A stretch of 64,000 nucleotides of DNA from Streptomyces lateritius (GCF_014649715.1 NZ_BMTO01000001.1:394904-458903); one strand, 5' to 3'. Numbered from the stretch's first letter, positions 43,142-53,243 are shown. Program-made: numbers and translations. The notes: generated from the letters alone by a model not told the origin.

Positions 43142-44777
43142 GTCGGAATTGTCCACCCGGGGCGGCCAGTTCCGTGTTTCCGAGAAGTTCGGCGAGTTCG
43201 ACGAGGTCCGTGCCGGCGAGGCGGGGAAGCGCGCAGCCGGCGAGCGTACGGCAGGCCTCGCGCCAGCTGGCGGGCACCGAGTCGCCACCGCCGAGCGTGC
43301 CGGTGAGCGCGCCCGCGAGCGCCGGGGCGGAGTCCGCGACACGGGAGAGGCAGGCGGCGGCCGGGACGGCGGCGGAGACCTCGCCCCGTGCGGCGGTGGC
43401 GAGGGCGAGGGCGACGGGCACGGTCTCGGCCGCGGCGATGCCGTAGCTGTAGACGTGGTCGACGATCTGGTGCTCCAGGAGGGGGACGAGCTCGAAGGCG
43501 GTCGCGGCCTCCTCGGCCATCTTCACGGCCTGGCGGGCGTTGCGGCCGATCTCGGTGGCGGGCGGGAGCTGGGCGAGCGCGGCGGCGACGGCGTCGTCGA
43601 CCGTCGCCCCGCCGAGCGCGGCGGCGACGGCTGCGGCCATCGCGCGGGCGCCGTGTACGCCGTCCCCGTCCTGGGTGTAGCGGGCGTCGAACTCGGCGAG
43701 TTCGGCGGCGGCGACGGGGTCTCCCGGGTGCGCGAGGGCGAGGACGGCGGCCCGGCCGCAGGCGGCGTCGTCGAAGTAGTGCGGGTTGTCGTGCCCCGTC
43801 GCGGGCGGACGCAGGCCGGTGGCGAGATTGCCGAGCCCCGCCCGTACGGAGATCCGGGCGCGGAGGGGGAGGACGGCGGACTCGACCTCGGGGGCGCGGT
43901 CGGCGGCGGCGGCGATCTGGCTCGCGAGGGAGTTCCAGGCCATGTCGACGGCGGCGCGGAGGCGGCGCTCGGGGGAGAGGGAGGTGAAGAGCGGGCCCGA
44001 GGCGGCGAGGAAGGCCTCGGCGGTGAAGACGGCCCACTCGGCGTCGTCGGAGGGGCCGAGGCGGAGGGGTTCGGGGGGTTGGTTGAGGGCGATGGGGACG
44101 GGGAGGGTGGTGGTGGCGTTCTGCTCGGCGAAGGTGTCGAGTTCGCGGGTGAGGCGGCGGGTCCACTCGGGCATGCGGGCGGCTCTGTGTCTGGCCGCGG
44201 GCCAGCCGGCGGCGTCGCCTGCGGCGAGGCCGAGGAGGAGGCCCTCGATCTTGGCGGTACGGGCGCCCGGTCCCGGCGCCACCCGCAGGTCCCCTTGCGC
44301 GGGGCCGACCCCGTGCGCGGCCGCCAGGCCCGTGTGGGCGCCGCCCTTGTCACGGCCACCATGTCCCGTGGGCTGTGCCCACCCTGCCCCGGAGCTTCGC
44401 CCGGGAGGTGACCCCACCTCTGCGGAACGATTGCCCACAGCGGCAGCAGCAGCGGGTGCGGAGCGGGTTCCCGCGGCCGGCCAGGCTGGGCTCGCCGGCG
44501 TGGGCGGCGTGGCGGGGGCCGTCGGGCGGGCAGGCCCGTCGAGCAGCGTGGGCACATCAGGCAACGCGGGCACCCCGGGCCCAGCCGGGCCTGCCGGCGT
44601 GGTCGGTACGACGGGGGCAGCCGGCCGCGCAGGCCCGCCCGGCTCACCCGGGCCGGTCGGGGTGGCCGGCCCGCCCGGCTCACCCGGGCTTGTCGCGGTG
44701 GCCGGGGTGTTCGGCCCGGTGGCGGGGGTGACGGGGGTGGAGCCGAAGGCTTGGTGGGTGGGGTTGGTGGGGGTCAT
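43122..44777 (-). CDS. ADP-ribosylglycohydrolase family protein, paralogue 3 (degenerate)
   Basis: A 551-aa protein whose DraG domain starts only at residue 177 (IEGLLLGLAAGDAAGWP). The first 176 residues are low complexity with a collagen-like GEPGGPATPTGPGEPGGPA patch; residues 114-149 are encoded by a repeat element. Two metal motifs have changed compared with the paralogues: TDDT to SDDA (243-246) and GRDADTT to SRVADSA (first Asp replaced by V480). It may be inactive or use a different chemistry. ATG 44777 is supported by GAGGAGG 6 nt upstream and the 4-nt overlap with paralogue 4, so the odd N-terminus is translated in frame. Confidence 0.82.
   Translation of the reverse strand: MTPTNPTHQAFGSTPVTPATGPNTPATATSPGEPGGPATPTGPGEPGGPARPAAPVVPTTPAGPAGPGVPALPDVPTLLDGPARPTAPATPPTPASPAWPAAGTRSAPAAAAAVGNRSAEVGSPPGRSSGAGWAQPTGHGGRDKGGAHTGLAAAHGVGPAQGDLRVAPGPGARTAKIEGLLLGLAAGDAAGWPAARHRAARMPEWTRRLTRELDTFAEQNATTTLPVPIALNQPPEPLRLGPSDDAEWAVFTAEAFLAASGPLFTSLSPERRLRAAVDMAWNSLASQIAAAADRAPEVESAVLPLRARISVRAGLGNLATGLRPPATGHDNPHYFDDAACGRAAVLALAHPGDPVAAAELAEFDARYTQDGDGVHGARAMAAAVAAALGGATVDDAVAAALAQLPPATEIGRNARQAVKMAEEAATAFELVPLLEHQIVDHVYSYGIAAAETVPVALALATAARGEVSAAVPAAACLSRVADSAPALAGALTGTLGGGDSVPASWREACRTLAGCALPRLAGTDLVELAELLGNTELAAPGGQFRHDTHTG
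44331..44439. repeat. Repeat element inside paralogue 3
   Basis: A 109-bp segment bounded by TGTGGGC (44333-44339) and GCCCACA (44433-44439). On the complementary strand it reads TGTGGGCAATCGTTCCG, then GGGCGAAGCTCCGGG, then GGGTGGGC, the same order of blocks as both arms of the inverted repeat at 33136-33399. It is in frame with no stop. Confidence 0.8.
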
Positions 44778-45784
44778 GCCGCCTCCTCGTCGTCCGTGGT
44801 GAGGAGGTCCGCGATGTCCAGGACGTGGTAGCCCCGCATCGACGGGAGGCAGCTGCCCCTTACCGGGCCGATGGCGGTCGACCATTCCTCCGGGATCGCC
44901 GACGCGCCTGCCACCGCCCCGGCCAAGGCACCCGCCACCGCCGCCGTGGTGTCCGCGTCGCGGCCCATGTTGACCGCGGTCAGGACCGCCGTACGAAAGT
45001 CGCCGCGGGCCGCCGCGAAGGCGCCGAAGGCGAGGCCCACCGCTTCCGGGGCCAGGTCCGTCCACGGGTAGCCGCCGATGACCACCGCCGAGCGGACCGT
45101 GCGTTCCCTGGTCAGGGCGTCCGGCTGGACGCGCTGGGCCGCCACCACCGCGCGGCGCATCGAGCGGGCCGTCCAGGAGTCCATCGGCACGACCGAGAGC
45201 GCCGCCGCGATGACCGAGGTGACCGAGGCTCCGCCCATCGCCGCCGCGACGCCCGCCGCGACCGCCTGGCCGCCGTAGATCCCCTCGCCGTCGTGGCTCA
45301 CGCTGCCGTCGATGGCGACCAGGCGGGCCGCCTCCGACGGACGGCCCGCCGCGAACACCCCGAACGGGGCCGCCCGCATGGCCAGGCCGTCCGACCAGGC
45401 GTGCCGGTGCTGGGCGGAGATGGGGGCGGCCAGGCCCCGGCGGAGGTTCTCCAGCGTGCCGCGCTCGCTGAATCCGGCCCCCCTGAACGGGCCCTCGTCC
45501 AGGTCGGCGATCCAGTGGTGCCAGGCCCGTTCCACATGCTGGACGGTCAGCGCGGAGCCGTGGCGGGCGAGCAGCAGCCCGGAGAAGATCGCGTACTCCG
45601 TGTCGTCCGTGCCGGCCGGACGGTCCGCCACGAAGCCCTCGATCCGGCCCCAGCGGCGGCGGATCTCCGAGGGACGCATGTTCTCGGCGGGGGCGCCGAG
45701 CGCGTCGCCGACCGCGAGGCCGAGCAGCGCGCCCCTGGCCCGCTCGCGCGTGTCGCAAGCGATCGACTCGGTCTCGCTCACCAT
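44774..45784 (-). CDS. ADP-ribosylglycohydrolase family protein, paralogue 4
   Basis: A 336-aa compact DraG-type hydrolase, first gene of the seven-gene operon. Motifs are intact: ALLGLAVGDALGAPAE (19-34), GTDDTEYAIFSG (58-69) and NMGRDADTTAAVAGAL (D276, D278). It has no extra domains, and the length is standard for dinitrogenase-reductase-activating-glycohydrolase relatives. ATG 45784 is preceded by GGGAAAGGGAG-type purine-rich sequence. The 220-bp divergent region with the VIT gene holds the promoter. Confidence 0.92.
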   Translation of the reverse strand: MVSETESIACDTRERARGALLGLAVGDALGAPAENMRPSEIRRRWGRIEGFVADRPAGTDDTEYAIFSGLLLARHGSALTVQHVERAWHHWIADLDEGPFRGAGFSERGTLENLRRGLAAPISAQHRHAWSDGLAMRAAPFGVFAAGRPSEAARLVAIDGSVSHDGEGIYGGQAVAAGVAAAMGGASVTSVIAAALSVVPMDSWTARSMRRAVVAAQRVQPDALTRERTVRSAVVIGGYPWTDLAPEAVGLAFGAFAAARGDFRTAVLTAVNMGRDADTTAAVAGALAGAVAGASAIPEEWSTAIGPVRGSCLPSMRGYHVLDIADLLTTDDEEAA

Positions 45785-45876
45785 CTCGCTCCCTTTCCCG
45801 GTTCCTGGATCTGTGCCACGCGAGAGCGCGAACCGTGCGAAGAAACGTCTCTGTCACCCGGCTGACGCCGCAGCGG

Positions 45877-45895
45877 AAAGGTCAGGTGGACCTTA
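45877..45895. promoter_or_regulatory. Candidate iron box (DmdR/IdeR type)
   Basis: A 19-bp site with AGGT-x-AGG and ACCT cores, matching about 12 of 19 positions of the actinobacterial iron box as I remember it. It lies between the ADP-ribosylglycohydrolase operon and the VIT transporter, about 110 bp before the latter. The biological fit with an iron transporter is good; the sequence fit is moderate. Confidence 0.4.
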
Positions 45896-46004
45896 GTAAG
45901 TACGGCCTGCCTTGCTGGCGCACCCCTTACATCGCGCGTATTTTCGAGGATGTTGAGGGCGGCGGCGGGGTCGGCCCGACCCGCCGGAACGACAGGGGAG
46001 AAGC

Positions 46005-46733
46005 ATGTCCATCATCGAAACCGAGGCGCCACTTCACGAGGCCCACCGCGACAACCACACGCACCGCGATGTGAACGGCGGCTGGCTGCGCCCGGCGGTC
46101 TTCGGTGCCATGGACGGCCTGGTCTCCAACCTGGCCCTGATGACTGGTGTCGCCGGTGGCGCGGTCTCCCAGCAGGCCATCGTCATCACCGGCCTCGCCG
46201 GGCTCGCGGCCGGCGCCTTCTCCATGGCGGCCGGCGAGTACACCTCGGTCGCCTCGCAGCGCGAGCTCGTCCAGGCGGAACTGGACGTCGAACGCCGGCA
46301 GTTGCGCAAGCACCCCGTCGACGAGATGGAGGAGCTCGCCGCGCTGTACGTGTCCCGGGGCGTCGAGCCCGCCCTCGCCCGCGAGGTGGCGATGCAGCTC
46401 TCCAAGGACCCCGAGCAGGCGCTGGAGATCCACGCCCGCGAGGAGCTGGGCATCGACCCGGACGACCTGCCGTCGCCGACGATCGCCGCGGTCTCCTCGT
46501 TCGCCTCCTTCGCGCTCGGCGCGCTGCTGCCCGTCCTGCCGTACCTGCTCGGCGCCACCGCGCTGTGGCCCGCCGTGCTCCTCGCGCTCGTCGGGCTCTT
46601 CGGCTGCGGCGCGCTGGTCGCCCGGGTGACCGCCCGCAGCTGGTGGTTCAGCGGAGTGCGCCAGCTCGTCCTCGGTGGCGCGGCCGCGGCCGTCACGTAC
46701 GGCCTCGGGATGGCCTTCGGAGCCGCGCTGTAG
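46005..46733 (+). CDS. VIT1/CCC1-family iron/manganese transporter
   Basis: A 242-aa membrane protein related to vacuolar iron transporters. Helix 1 carries AVFGAMDGLVSNLALMTGVAG, the family signature; GAFSMAAGEYTSVASQRE gives the conserved metal-path Met/Glu residues; a cytoplasmic acidic-helical domain (QAELDVERRQL to LGIDPDDLPSP) may bind cations; three further helices end the protein. Predicted to export or sequester Fe2+/Mn2+. AGGGGAGAAG precedes ATG 46005. Its His-rich N-terminus (HEAHRDNHTHRD) could bind metal. Confidence 0.92.
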   Translation: MSIIETEAPLHEAHRDNHTHRDVNGGWLRPAVFGAMDGLVSNLALMTGVAGGAVSQQAIVITGLAGLAAGAFSMAAGEYTSVASQRELVQAELDVERRQLRKHPVDEMEELAALYVSRGVEPALAREVAMQLSKDPEQALEIHAREELGIDPDDLPSPTIAAVSSFASFALGALLPVLPYLLGATALWPAVLLALVGLFGCGALVARVTARSWWFSGVRQLVLGGAAAAVTYGLGMAFGAAL

Positions 46734-46802
46734 CCCCGGCCCGGCCCGCTGCGTAGCCCCCGGTACCGCCGCGGTCCGCCATCGCCGCATTCGTTCCCCC
46801 TC

Positions 46803-46830
46803 AAGGCCCCCGTCGCATGCCGGGGGCCTT
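46803..46830 (+). terminator. Terminator after the VIT gene
   Basis: A 10-bp perfect stem, AAGGCCCCCG (46803-46812) with CGGGGGCCTT (46821-46830), 8-nt loop, followed by TT. It is 70 bp downstream of the stop. Confidence 0.75.
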
Positions 46831-47225
46831 TCGGGCATTCTTGGGGCATGTGTCCGGGTCTGGCCGACGCTGCTGTGACGTATATCCCTGGGCGGATCCG
46901 CCGCTCCGGTGAGACACTATGCGCAGCGCTACATATCTAGCCGTTACTCGCTGGTTTCGAATCCTTAACCATCGGGCATGAGGCGTAAGCGCTGCGGGCA
47001 ATGAGGCTCGCTCCGCGACGGGTCGTCGAATCCGCTCGAATCGCACAAGATCGACCTGTCCACACGTGAACCATCGCCACCGCTCCGTATCAGCGGTGTC
47101 CGCATGCTGGAATGCGCTATCCGTCCTGCGAGAAGCCAGCCATCATGTAACCTGCACGAAATTTCGCGGAGGGCCAACGTCGTCCCTCGGCTGCTGCATA
47201 TGCCACGACGACGACGGGAGTGCCG
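46831..47225. other. gltB upstream region without a gene
   Basis: Nearly 400 bp of AT-richer sequence. It contains the GlnR-like site at 47147-47162 and a purine-rich CGGGAG just before the gltB ATG. Short open frames exist but lack ribosome-binding sites. I see no tRNA, riboswitch or convincing leader peptide. Confidence 0.6.
47147..47162 (+). promoter_or_regulatory. GlnR-like box upstream of gltB
   Basis: GTAAC-N6-GAAAT, matching the GlnR half-site pattern gTnAC-N6-GaAAc at nine of ten defined positions, 64 bp before the gltB start. A second spaced pair is not evident. It fits nitrogen control of glutamate synthase, known for other actinobacteria. Confidence 0.5.
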
Positions 47226-50200
47226 ATGCGTTCCGACGCCTGGTCGCCCATGGACGGTCGCCCCGCTCCGCAGGGGATGTACGACCCCCGTAACGAACAC
47301 GACGCCTGTGGTGTCGGGTTCGTGGCCACCCTCACCGGTGTAGCCAGTCACGCACTGGTCGAGCAGGCGCTGACCGTACTGCGCAATCTCGAACACCGCG
47401 GCGCCACCGGCTCCGAGCCCGACTCCGGAGACGGCGCGGGCATCCTGCTCCAGGTCCCGGACGCCTTCCTGCGCGAGGTCACCGACTTCGAGCTCCCCGC
47501 CGCCGGCGCGTACGCCGTCGGTATCGCCTTCCTTCCCGCCGACGGCCCCGCACAGGCCGTCGAGCGGATCGAGGCGATCGCCGGCGAAGAGGGCCTGACC
47601 GTCCTCGGCTGGCGCGAGGTCCCCGTCGCCCCCGAGCTGCTCGGCGCCTCCGCCCGCTCCACCATGCCCGTCTTCCGGCAGCTCTTCGTCGCCGACGGCA
47701 GCAGCGAGGGCATCGCACTGGACCGCAAGGCGTTCCTGCTGCGCAAGCGCGCCGAGCGCGAGGCCGGGACGTACTTCCCCTCGCTCTCCGCCCGCACCAT
47801 CGTCTACAAGGGCATGCTGACCACCGGCCAGCTGGAGCCCTTCTTCCCGGACCTGTCGGACCGCCGCTGCGCCACCGCCGTGGCCCTGGTCCACTCCCGG
47901 TTCTCCACCAACACCTTCCCGAGCTGGCCGCTCGCCCACCCGTACCGCTTCGTCGCGCACAACGGCGAGATCAACACGGTCAAGGGCAACCGCAACTGGA
48001 TGGTGGCCCGCGAGTCCCAGCTGTCCTCCGAGCTGTTCGGCGAGGGCAAGCTCGACCGCATCTTCCCCGTCTGTACGCCGGACGCCTCGGACTCCGCCTC
48101 CTTCGACGAGGTCCTGGAGCTCCTCCACCTCGGCGGCCGCTCGCTGCCGCACTCGGTCCTGATGATGGTCCCCGAGGCGTGGGAGAACCACGAGACGATG
48201 GACCCGGCCCGGCGCGCCTTCTACCAGTACCACTCCACGATGATGGAGCCCTGGGACGGCCCGGCCTGCGTCACCTTCACCGACGGCGTCCAGGTCGGCG
48301 CGGTCCTCGACCGCAACGGTCTGCGCCCCGGCCGCTACTGGGTCACCGACGAGGGCCTCGTCGTCCTCTCCTCCGAGGTCGGCGTCCTCGACATCGACCC
48401 CGCCAAGGTCGTCCGCAAGGGCCGCCTGCAGCCCGGCAAGATGTTCCTCGTCGACACCGCCGAGCACCGGATCATCGAGGACGACGAGATCAAGGCCGGC
48501 CTCGCCGCCGAGAAGCCGTACGCCGAATGGCTGGAGACCGGCGAGATCGAGCTCGAGGACCTTCCCGAGCGCGAGCACATCGTCCACACCCACGCCTCGG
48601 TCACCCGCCGCCAGCAGACCTTCGGCTACACCGAGGAAGAGCTCCGCGTCATCCTCGCCCCGATGGCCCGCACCGGCGGCGAGCCGCTCGGCTCCATGGG
48701 TACGGACTCCCCGATCGCGGCCCTCTCCGAGCGCCCCCGGCTGCTCTTCGACTACTTCACCCAGCTCTTCGCTCAGGTCACGAACCCGCCGCTGGACGCC
48801 ATCCGCGAGGAACTCGTCACCTCGCTGCGCTCCTCGCTGGGCCCCCAGGGCAACCTGCTCGAGCCGACCTCGGCCTCCTGCCGCTCGGTCACCCTGCCGT
48901 TCCCGGTGATCGACAACGACGAGCTGGCCAAGCTCATCCACATCAACGCCGACGGCGACATGCCCGGCATGAAGGCCGCCACCCTCTCCGGCCTGTACCG
49001 GGTCTCCGGCGGCGGCGACGCGCTCGCCGCCCGCATCGAGGAGATCTGCGCCGAGGCCGACGCGGCGATCGAGGGCGGCGCCCGCCTGATCGTCCTGTCC
49101 GACCGGCACTCCGACGCCGAGCACGCGCCGATCCCGTCGCTGCTGCTCACCGCGGCCGTCCACCACCACCTCATCCGCACCAAGCAGCGCACCCAGGTGG
49201 GTCTGCTGGTCGAAGCCGGCGATGTCCGCGAGGTCCACCACGTCGCGCTCCTCATCGGCTACGGCGCCGCCGCCGTCAACCCGTACCTCGCGATGGAGTC
49301 GGTCGAGGACCTGGTCCGCGCCGGCACCTTCATCGAGGGCCTGGAGCCCGAGCAGGCCATCCGCAACCTGATCTACGCCCTCGGCAAGGGCGTCCTCAAG
49401 GTCATGTCGAAGATGGGCATCTCGACCGTCGCCTCCTACCGCGGCGCCCAGGTCTTCGAGGCCGTCGGCCTCGACGAGGCCTTCGTCGCGAAGTACTTCA
49501 ACGGCACCGCCACCAAGATCGGCGGCGCCGGGCTCGACGTCGTCGCCAAGGAGGTCGCGGCCCGCCACTCCAAGGCGTACCCCGCCTCCGGCGTTCCCTC
49601 CGCGCACCGCGCCCTCGACATCGGCGGCGAGTACCAGTGGCGCCGCGAGGGCGAGCCGCACCTGTTCGACCCGGAGACCGTCTTCCGCCTGCAGCACGCC
49701 ACGCGCAACAAGCGGTACGACATCTTCAAGAAGTACACGGACCGGGTGAACGAGCAGTCCGAGCGCCTGATGACGCTCCGCGGCCTCTTCGGCTTCACCT
49801 CCGACCGCCCCTCGATCCCCCTCGACGAGGTCGAGCCGGTCTCCGAGATCGTCAAGCGGTTCTCGACCGGTGCCATGTCCTACGGCTCCATCTCCCGCGA
49901 GGCGCACGAGACCCTCGCCATCGCCATGAACCAGCTGGGCGGCAAGTCCAACACCGGCGAGGGCGGCGAGGACCCGGAGCGCCTGTACGACCCGGCGCGC
50001 CGCTCCTCCATCAAGCAGGTCGCCTCCGGCCGCTTCGGTGTGACCAGCGAGTACCTGGTCAACGCGGACGACATCCAGATCAAGATGGCGCAGGGCGCCA
50101 AGCCCGGCGAGGGCGGCCAGCTGCCCGGCCACAAGGTCTACCCGTGGGTCGCCAAGACCCGGCACTCCACCCCGGGTGTCGGTCTGATCTCGCCGCCGCC

Positions 50201-51785
50201 GCACCACGACATCTACTCCATCGAGGACCTGGCCCAGCTGATCCACGACCTCAAGAACGCCAACCCGGCGGCCCGCATCCACGTGAAGCTGGTCTCCGAG
50301 GTCGGCGTCGGCACGGTCGCCGCCGGTGTCTCCAAGGCGCACGCGGACGTCGTCCTCATCTCCGGCCACGACGGCGGTACGGGCGCGTCTCCCCTGACGA
50401 GCCTCAAGCACGCGGGCGGCCCCTGGGAGCTCGGCCTCGCCGAGACCCAGCAGACCCTGCTGCTCAACGGCCTGCGCGACCGGATCGTCGTCCAGACCGA
50501 CGGCCAGCTCAAGACCGGCCGTGACGTCGTTATCGCCGCGCTCCTCGGCGCCGAGGAGTTCGGTTTCGCGACCGCGCCGCTCGTCGTATCCGGCTGCGTC
50601 ATGATGCGCGTCTGCCACCTGGACACCTGCCCGGTCGGCATCGCCACCCAGAACCCCGTCCTGCGCGACCGGTTCTCCGGCAAGGCCGAGTACGTCGTCA
50701 ACTTCTTCGAGTTCATCGCCGAGGAGGTCCGCGAGCTCCTCGCCGAGCTGGGCTTCCGTACGCTCGAAGAGGCCGTCGGCCACGCGGAGCTGCTCGACAC
50801 CAGCCGCGCGGTCACGCACTGGAAGGCGCAGGGCCTTGACCTGGCCCCGCTCTTCCACGTACCCGAGCTGCCCGAGGGCGCGGTCCGTCACGCCCTGATC
50901 GAGCAGGACCACGGTCTGGAGAAGGCCCTCGACAACGAGCTGATCGAGCTCGCCGCCGAGGCGCTGGGCGCGGCCACCGCCGAGGAGGCGCAGCCGGTCC
51001 GGGCCCAGGTCGCGATCCGCAACATCAACCGCACGGTCGGCACCATGCTCGGCCACGAGGTGACGAAGAAGTTCGGCGGCGCGGGTCTGCCCGCCGACAC
51101 CATCGACATCACCTTCACCGGCTCCGCCGGCCAGTCCTTCGGCGCCTTCCTGCCGGCCGGTGTCACCCTCCGCCTGGAGGGCGACGCCAACGACTACGTC
51201 GGCAAGGGCCTCTCCGGCGGCCGCGTGATCGTCCGCCCCGACCGGGGCGCCGACCACCTGGCGGAGTACTCCACCATCGCGGGCAACACCATCGCGTACG
51301 GCGCGACCGGCGGCGAGCTGTTCCTGCGCGGCCGCACCGGCGAGCGCTTCTGCGTCCGCAACTCCGGCGCGCTGGTCGTCTCGGAGGGCGTGGGCGACCA
51401 CGGCTGCGAGTACATGACCGGTGGCACGGCGGTCGTCCTCGGCGAGACCGGCCGCAACTTCGCGGCCGGCATGTCGGGCGGCGTCGCCTACGTCGTCGAT
51501 CTCGACCGGGACAACGTCAACTCCGGGAACCTGGAGGCGATCGAGGCCCTGTCGGACACCGACAGGGCGTGGCTGCACGACGTCGTGCGCCGCCACCACG
51601 AGGAGACCGGCTCGACCGTCGCCGAGAAGCTCCTCGCCGACTGGTCCGCGAACGTGGACCGCTTCAGCAAGATCATCCCCACCACGTACAAGGCAGTGCT
51701 CGCCGCCAAGGACGCCGCTGAGCTCGCCGGTCTCTCCGAGCAGGAGACCACCGAGAAGATGATGGAGGCGGCGACCCATGGCTGA
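47226..51785 (+). CDS. gltB: Glutamate synthase (NADPH) large subunit
   Basis: Transfers the glutamine amide to 2-oxoglutarate, giving two glutamates (1519 aa, usual length). The propeptide ends before C28 in [14 protein letters not shown], which becomes the N-terminal nucleophile of the glutaminase. The FMN/2-oxoglutarate synthase domain contains [27 protein letters not shown] and the 3Fe-4S motif [13 protein letters not shown]; the C-terminal beta-helix has [21 protein letters not shown] start at ATG 47226 (CGGGAG 5 nt upstream) over GTG 47220. Overlaps gltD by 8 nt. Confidence 0.98.
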   Translation: MRSDAWSPMDGRPAPQGMYDPRNEHDACGVGFVATLTGVASHALVEQALTVLRNLEHRGATGSEPDSGDGAGILLQVPDAFLREVTDFELPAAGAYAVGIAFLPADGPAQAVERIEAIAGEEGLTVLGWREVPVAPELLGASARSTMPVFRQLFVADGSSEGIALDRKAFLLRKRAEREAGTYFPSLSARTIVYKGMLTTGQLEPFFPDLSDRRCATAVALVHSRFSTNTFPSWPLAHPYRFVAHNGEINTVKGNRNWMVARESQLSSELFGEGKLDRIFPVCTPDASDSASFDEVLELLHLGGRSLPHSVLMMVPEAWENHETMDPARRAFYQYHSTMMEPWDGPACVTFTDGVQVGAVLDRNGLRPGRYWVTDEGLVVLSSEVGVLDIDPAKVVRKGRLQPGKMFLVDTAEHRIIEDDEIKAGLAAEKPYAEWLETGEIELEDLPEREHIVHTHASVTRRQQTFGYTEEELRVILAPMARTGGEPLGSMGTDSPIAALSERPRLLFDYFTQLFAQVTNPPLDAIREELVTSLRSSLGPQGNLLEPTSASCRSVTLPFPVIDNDELAKLIHINADGDMPGMKAATLSGLYRVSGGGDALAARIEEICAEADAAIEGGARLIVLSDRHSDAEHAPIPSLLLTAAVHHHLIRTKQRTQVGLLVEAGDVREVHHVALLIGYGAAAVNPYLAMESVEDLVRAGTFIEGLEPEQAIRNLIYALGKGVLKVMSKMGISTVASYRGAQVFEAVGLDEAFVAKYFNGTATKIGGAGLDVVAKEVAARHSKAYPASGVPSAHRALDIGGEYQWRREGEPHLFDPETVFRLQHATRNKRYDIFKKYTDRVNEQSERLMTLRGLFGFTSDRPSIPLDEVEPVSEIVKRFSTGAMSYGSISREAHETLAIAMNQLGGKSNTGEGGEDPERLYDPARRSSIKQVASGRFGVTSEYLVNADDIQIKMAQGAKPGEGGQLPGHKVYPWVAKTRHSTPGVGLISPPPHHDIYSIEDLAQLIHDLKNANPAARIHVKLVSEVGVGTVAAGVSKAHADVVLISGHDGGTGASPLTSLKHAGGPWELGLAETQQTLLLNGLRDRIVVQTDGQLKTGRDVVIAALLGAEEFGFATAPLVVSGCVMMRVCHLDTCPVGIATQNPVLRDRFSGKAEYVVNFFEFIAEEVRELLAELGFRTLEEAVGHAELLDTSRAVTHWKAQGLDLAPLFHVPELPEGAVRHALIEQDHGLEKALDNELIELAAEALGAATAEEAQPVRAQVAIRNINRTVGTMLGHEVTKKFGGAGLPADTIDITFTGSAGQSFGAFLPAGVTLRLEGDANDYVGKGLSGGRVIVRPDRGADHLAEYSTIAGNTIAYGATGGELFLRGRTGERFCVRNSGALVVSEGVGDHGCEYMTGGTAVVLGETGRNFAAGMSGGVAYVVDLDRDNVNSGNLEAIEALSDTDRAWLHDVVRRHHEETGSTVAEKLLADWSANVDRFSKIIPTTYKAVLAAKDAAELAGLSEQETTEKMMEAATHG

Positions 51786-53238
51786 TCCCAAGGGCTTCCT
51801 GACCACCGGGCGCGAGGTCGCCAAGACCCGCCCGGTGGGCGAGCGAGTCAAGGACTGGAACGAGGTCTACGTTCCCGGCTCCCTGCTGCCGATCATCAGC
51901 AAGCAGGCCGGCCGCTGCATGGACTGCGGCATCCCGTTCTGCCACAACGGCTGTCCGCTGGGGAACCTCATCCCCGAGTGGAACGACTACGCCTACCGCG
52001 AGGACTGGGCGCAGGCCTCCGAGCGGCTGCACGCCACGAACAACTTCCCGGAGTTCACCGGCCGCCTGTGCCCGGCTCCGTGCGAGGCCGCGTGCGTGCT
52101 CGGCATCAACCAGCCGGCCGTCACCATCAAGAACGTCGAAGTCTCCATCATCGACAAGGCGTGGGACAGCAACGACGTCAAGCCGCAGGCTCCCGAGCGC
52201 CTGTCCGGCAAGACCGTCGCCGTCATCGGCTCGGGCCCGGCGGGTCTCGCCGCCGCCCAGCAGCTGACCCGGGCCGGCCACACGGTCGCCGTGTTCGAGC
52301 GCGCCGACCGCATCGGCGGCCTGCTGCGCTACGGCATCCCCGAGTTCAAGATGGAGAAGCGGCACATCAATCGCCGCATCGAGCAGATGCGCGCGGAGGG
52401 CACCAAGTTCCGCACCGGGGTGGAGATCGGCCGCGACATCACGGCGACCGACCTGCGCAAGCGGTACGACGCCGTGGTCATCGCGGCCGGTGCCACCACC
52501 GCACGCGACCTGCCCGTCCCGGGCCGGGAGCTGAACGGCATCCACCAGGCGATGGAGTACCTGCCGCTCGCCAACAAGGTCGTCGAGGGTGACTTCGTGG
52601 CCCCGCCGATCACGGCCGAGGGCAAGCACGTCGTGGTCATCGGCGGCGGCGACACGGGCGCGGACTGCGTGGGCACCGCCCACCGTCAGGGTGCGGCCTC
52701 GGTCACGCAGCTGGAGATCATGCCGCGTCCGGGCGAGGAGCGGACGGCCGGCCAGCCCTGGCCGACCTTCCCGATGCTCTACAAGGTCACCTCGGCCCAC
52801 GAGGAGGGCGGCGAGCGGGTCTACTCCGTCTCCACCACCCACTTCGAGGGCGACGAGGACGGCAACGTCCAGTTCCTGCACCTGGTCGAGGTCGAGTTCG
52901 TCGAGGGTAAGCTGACCCAGAAGCCGGGCACGGAGCGCAAGATCCCCGCCCAGCTGGTCACCCTGGCGATGGGCTTCACCGGCACGGACGTCGAGAACGG
53001 TCTCGTCTCGCAGTTCGGTCTGGAGCTCGACGAGCGTGGCAACATCGCCCGGGACGCGGACTTCGCCACCAACGTCGGCGGCGTGTTCGTGGCCGGCGAC
53101 GCGGGTCGCGGTCAGTCGCTGATCGTCTGGGCGATCGCCGAGGGCCGCTCGGCGGCGCGCGGGGTCGACCGCTTCCTCACGGGGGAGAGCGAGCTCCCCG
53201 CCCCGATCCGTCCGACGGACCGTGCCCTGACGGCCTGA
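51778..53238 (+). CDS. gltD: Glutamate synthase small subunit
   Basis: Supplies electrons from NADPH to GltB through FAD and Fe-S clusters (486 aa). The N-terminal Cys-rich part has [20 protein letters not shown] and [17 protein letters not shown], giving two 4Fe-4S clusters; dinucleotide folds are [17 protein letters not shown] (FAD) and [18 protein letters not shown] (NADPH). The C-terminal [20 protein letters not shown] is the family FAD motif. ATG 51778 lies within the gltB end, so the two subunits are coupled. Confidence 0.98.
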   Translation: MADPKGFLTTGREVAKTRPVGERVKDWNEVYVPGSLLPIISKQAGRCMDCGIPFCHNGCPLGNLIPEWNDYAYREDWAQASERLHATNNFPEFTGRLCPAPCEAACVLGINQPAVTIKNVEVSIIDKAWDSNDVKPQAPERLSGKTVAVIGSGPAGLAAAQQLTRAGHTVAVFERADRIGGLLRYGIPEFKMEKRHINRRIEQMRAEGTKFRTGVEIGRDITATDLRKRYDAVVIAAGATTARDLPVPGRELNGIHQAMEYLPLANKVVEGDFVAPPITAEGKHVVVIGGGDTGADCVGTAHRQGAASVTQLEIMPRPGEERTAGQPWPTFPMLYKVTSAHEEGGERVYSVSTTHFEGDEDGNVQFLHLVEVEFVEGKLTQKPGTERKIPAQLVTLAMGFTGTDVENGLVSQFGLELDERGNIARDADFATNVGGVFVAGDAGRGQSLIVWAIAEGRSAARGVDRFLTGESELPAPIRPTDRALTA

Positions 53239-53243
53239 CCGAC

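Noticed and set aside
43122..45857. An extended 911-aa form of ADP-ribosylglycohydrolase paralogue 3
   Set aside because: The added N-terminus runs antiparallel-free but through the full paralogue 4 gene in another frame; ATG 44777 with GAGGAGG and ATGA coupling is the better start.
46965..51851. A 1628-codon open frame antisense to gltB
   Set aside because: Same artefact of GC3 bias; low-complexity translation and no ribosome-binding site, opposite a complete gltB.
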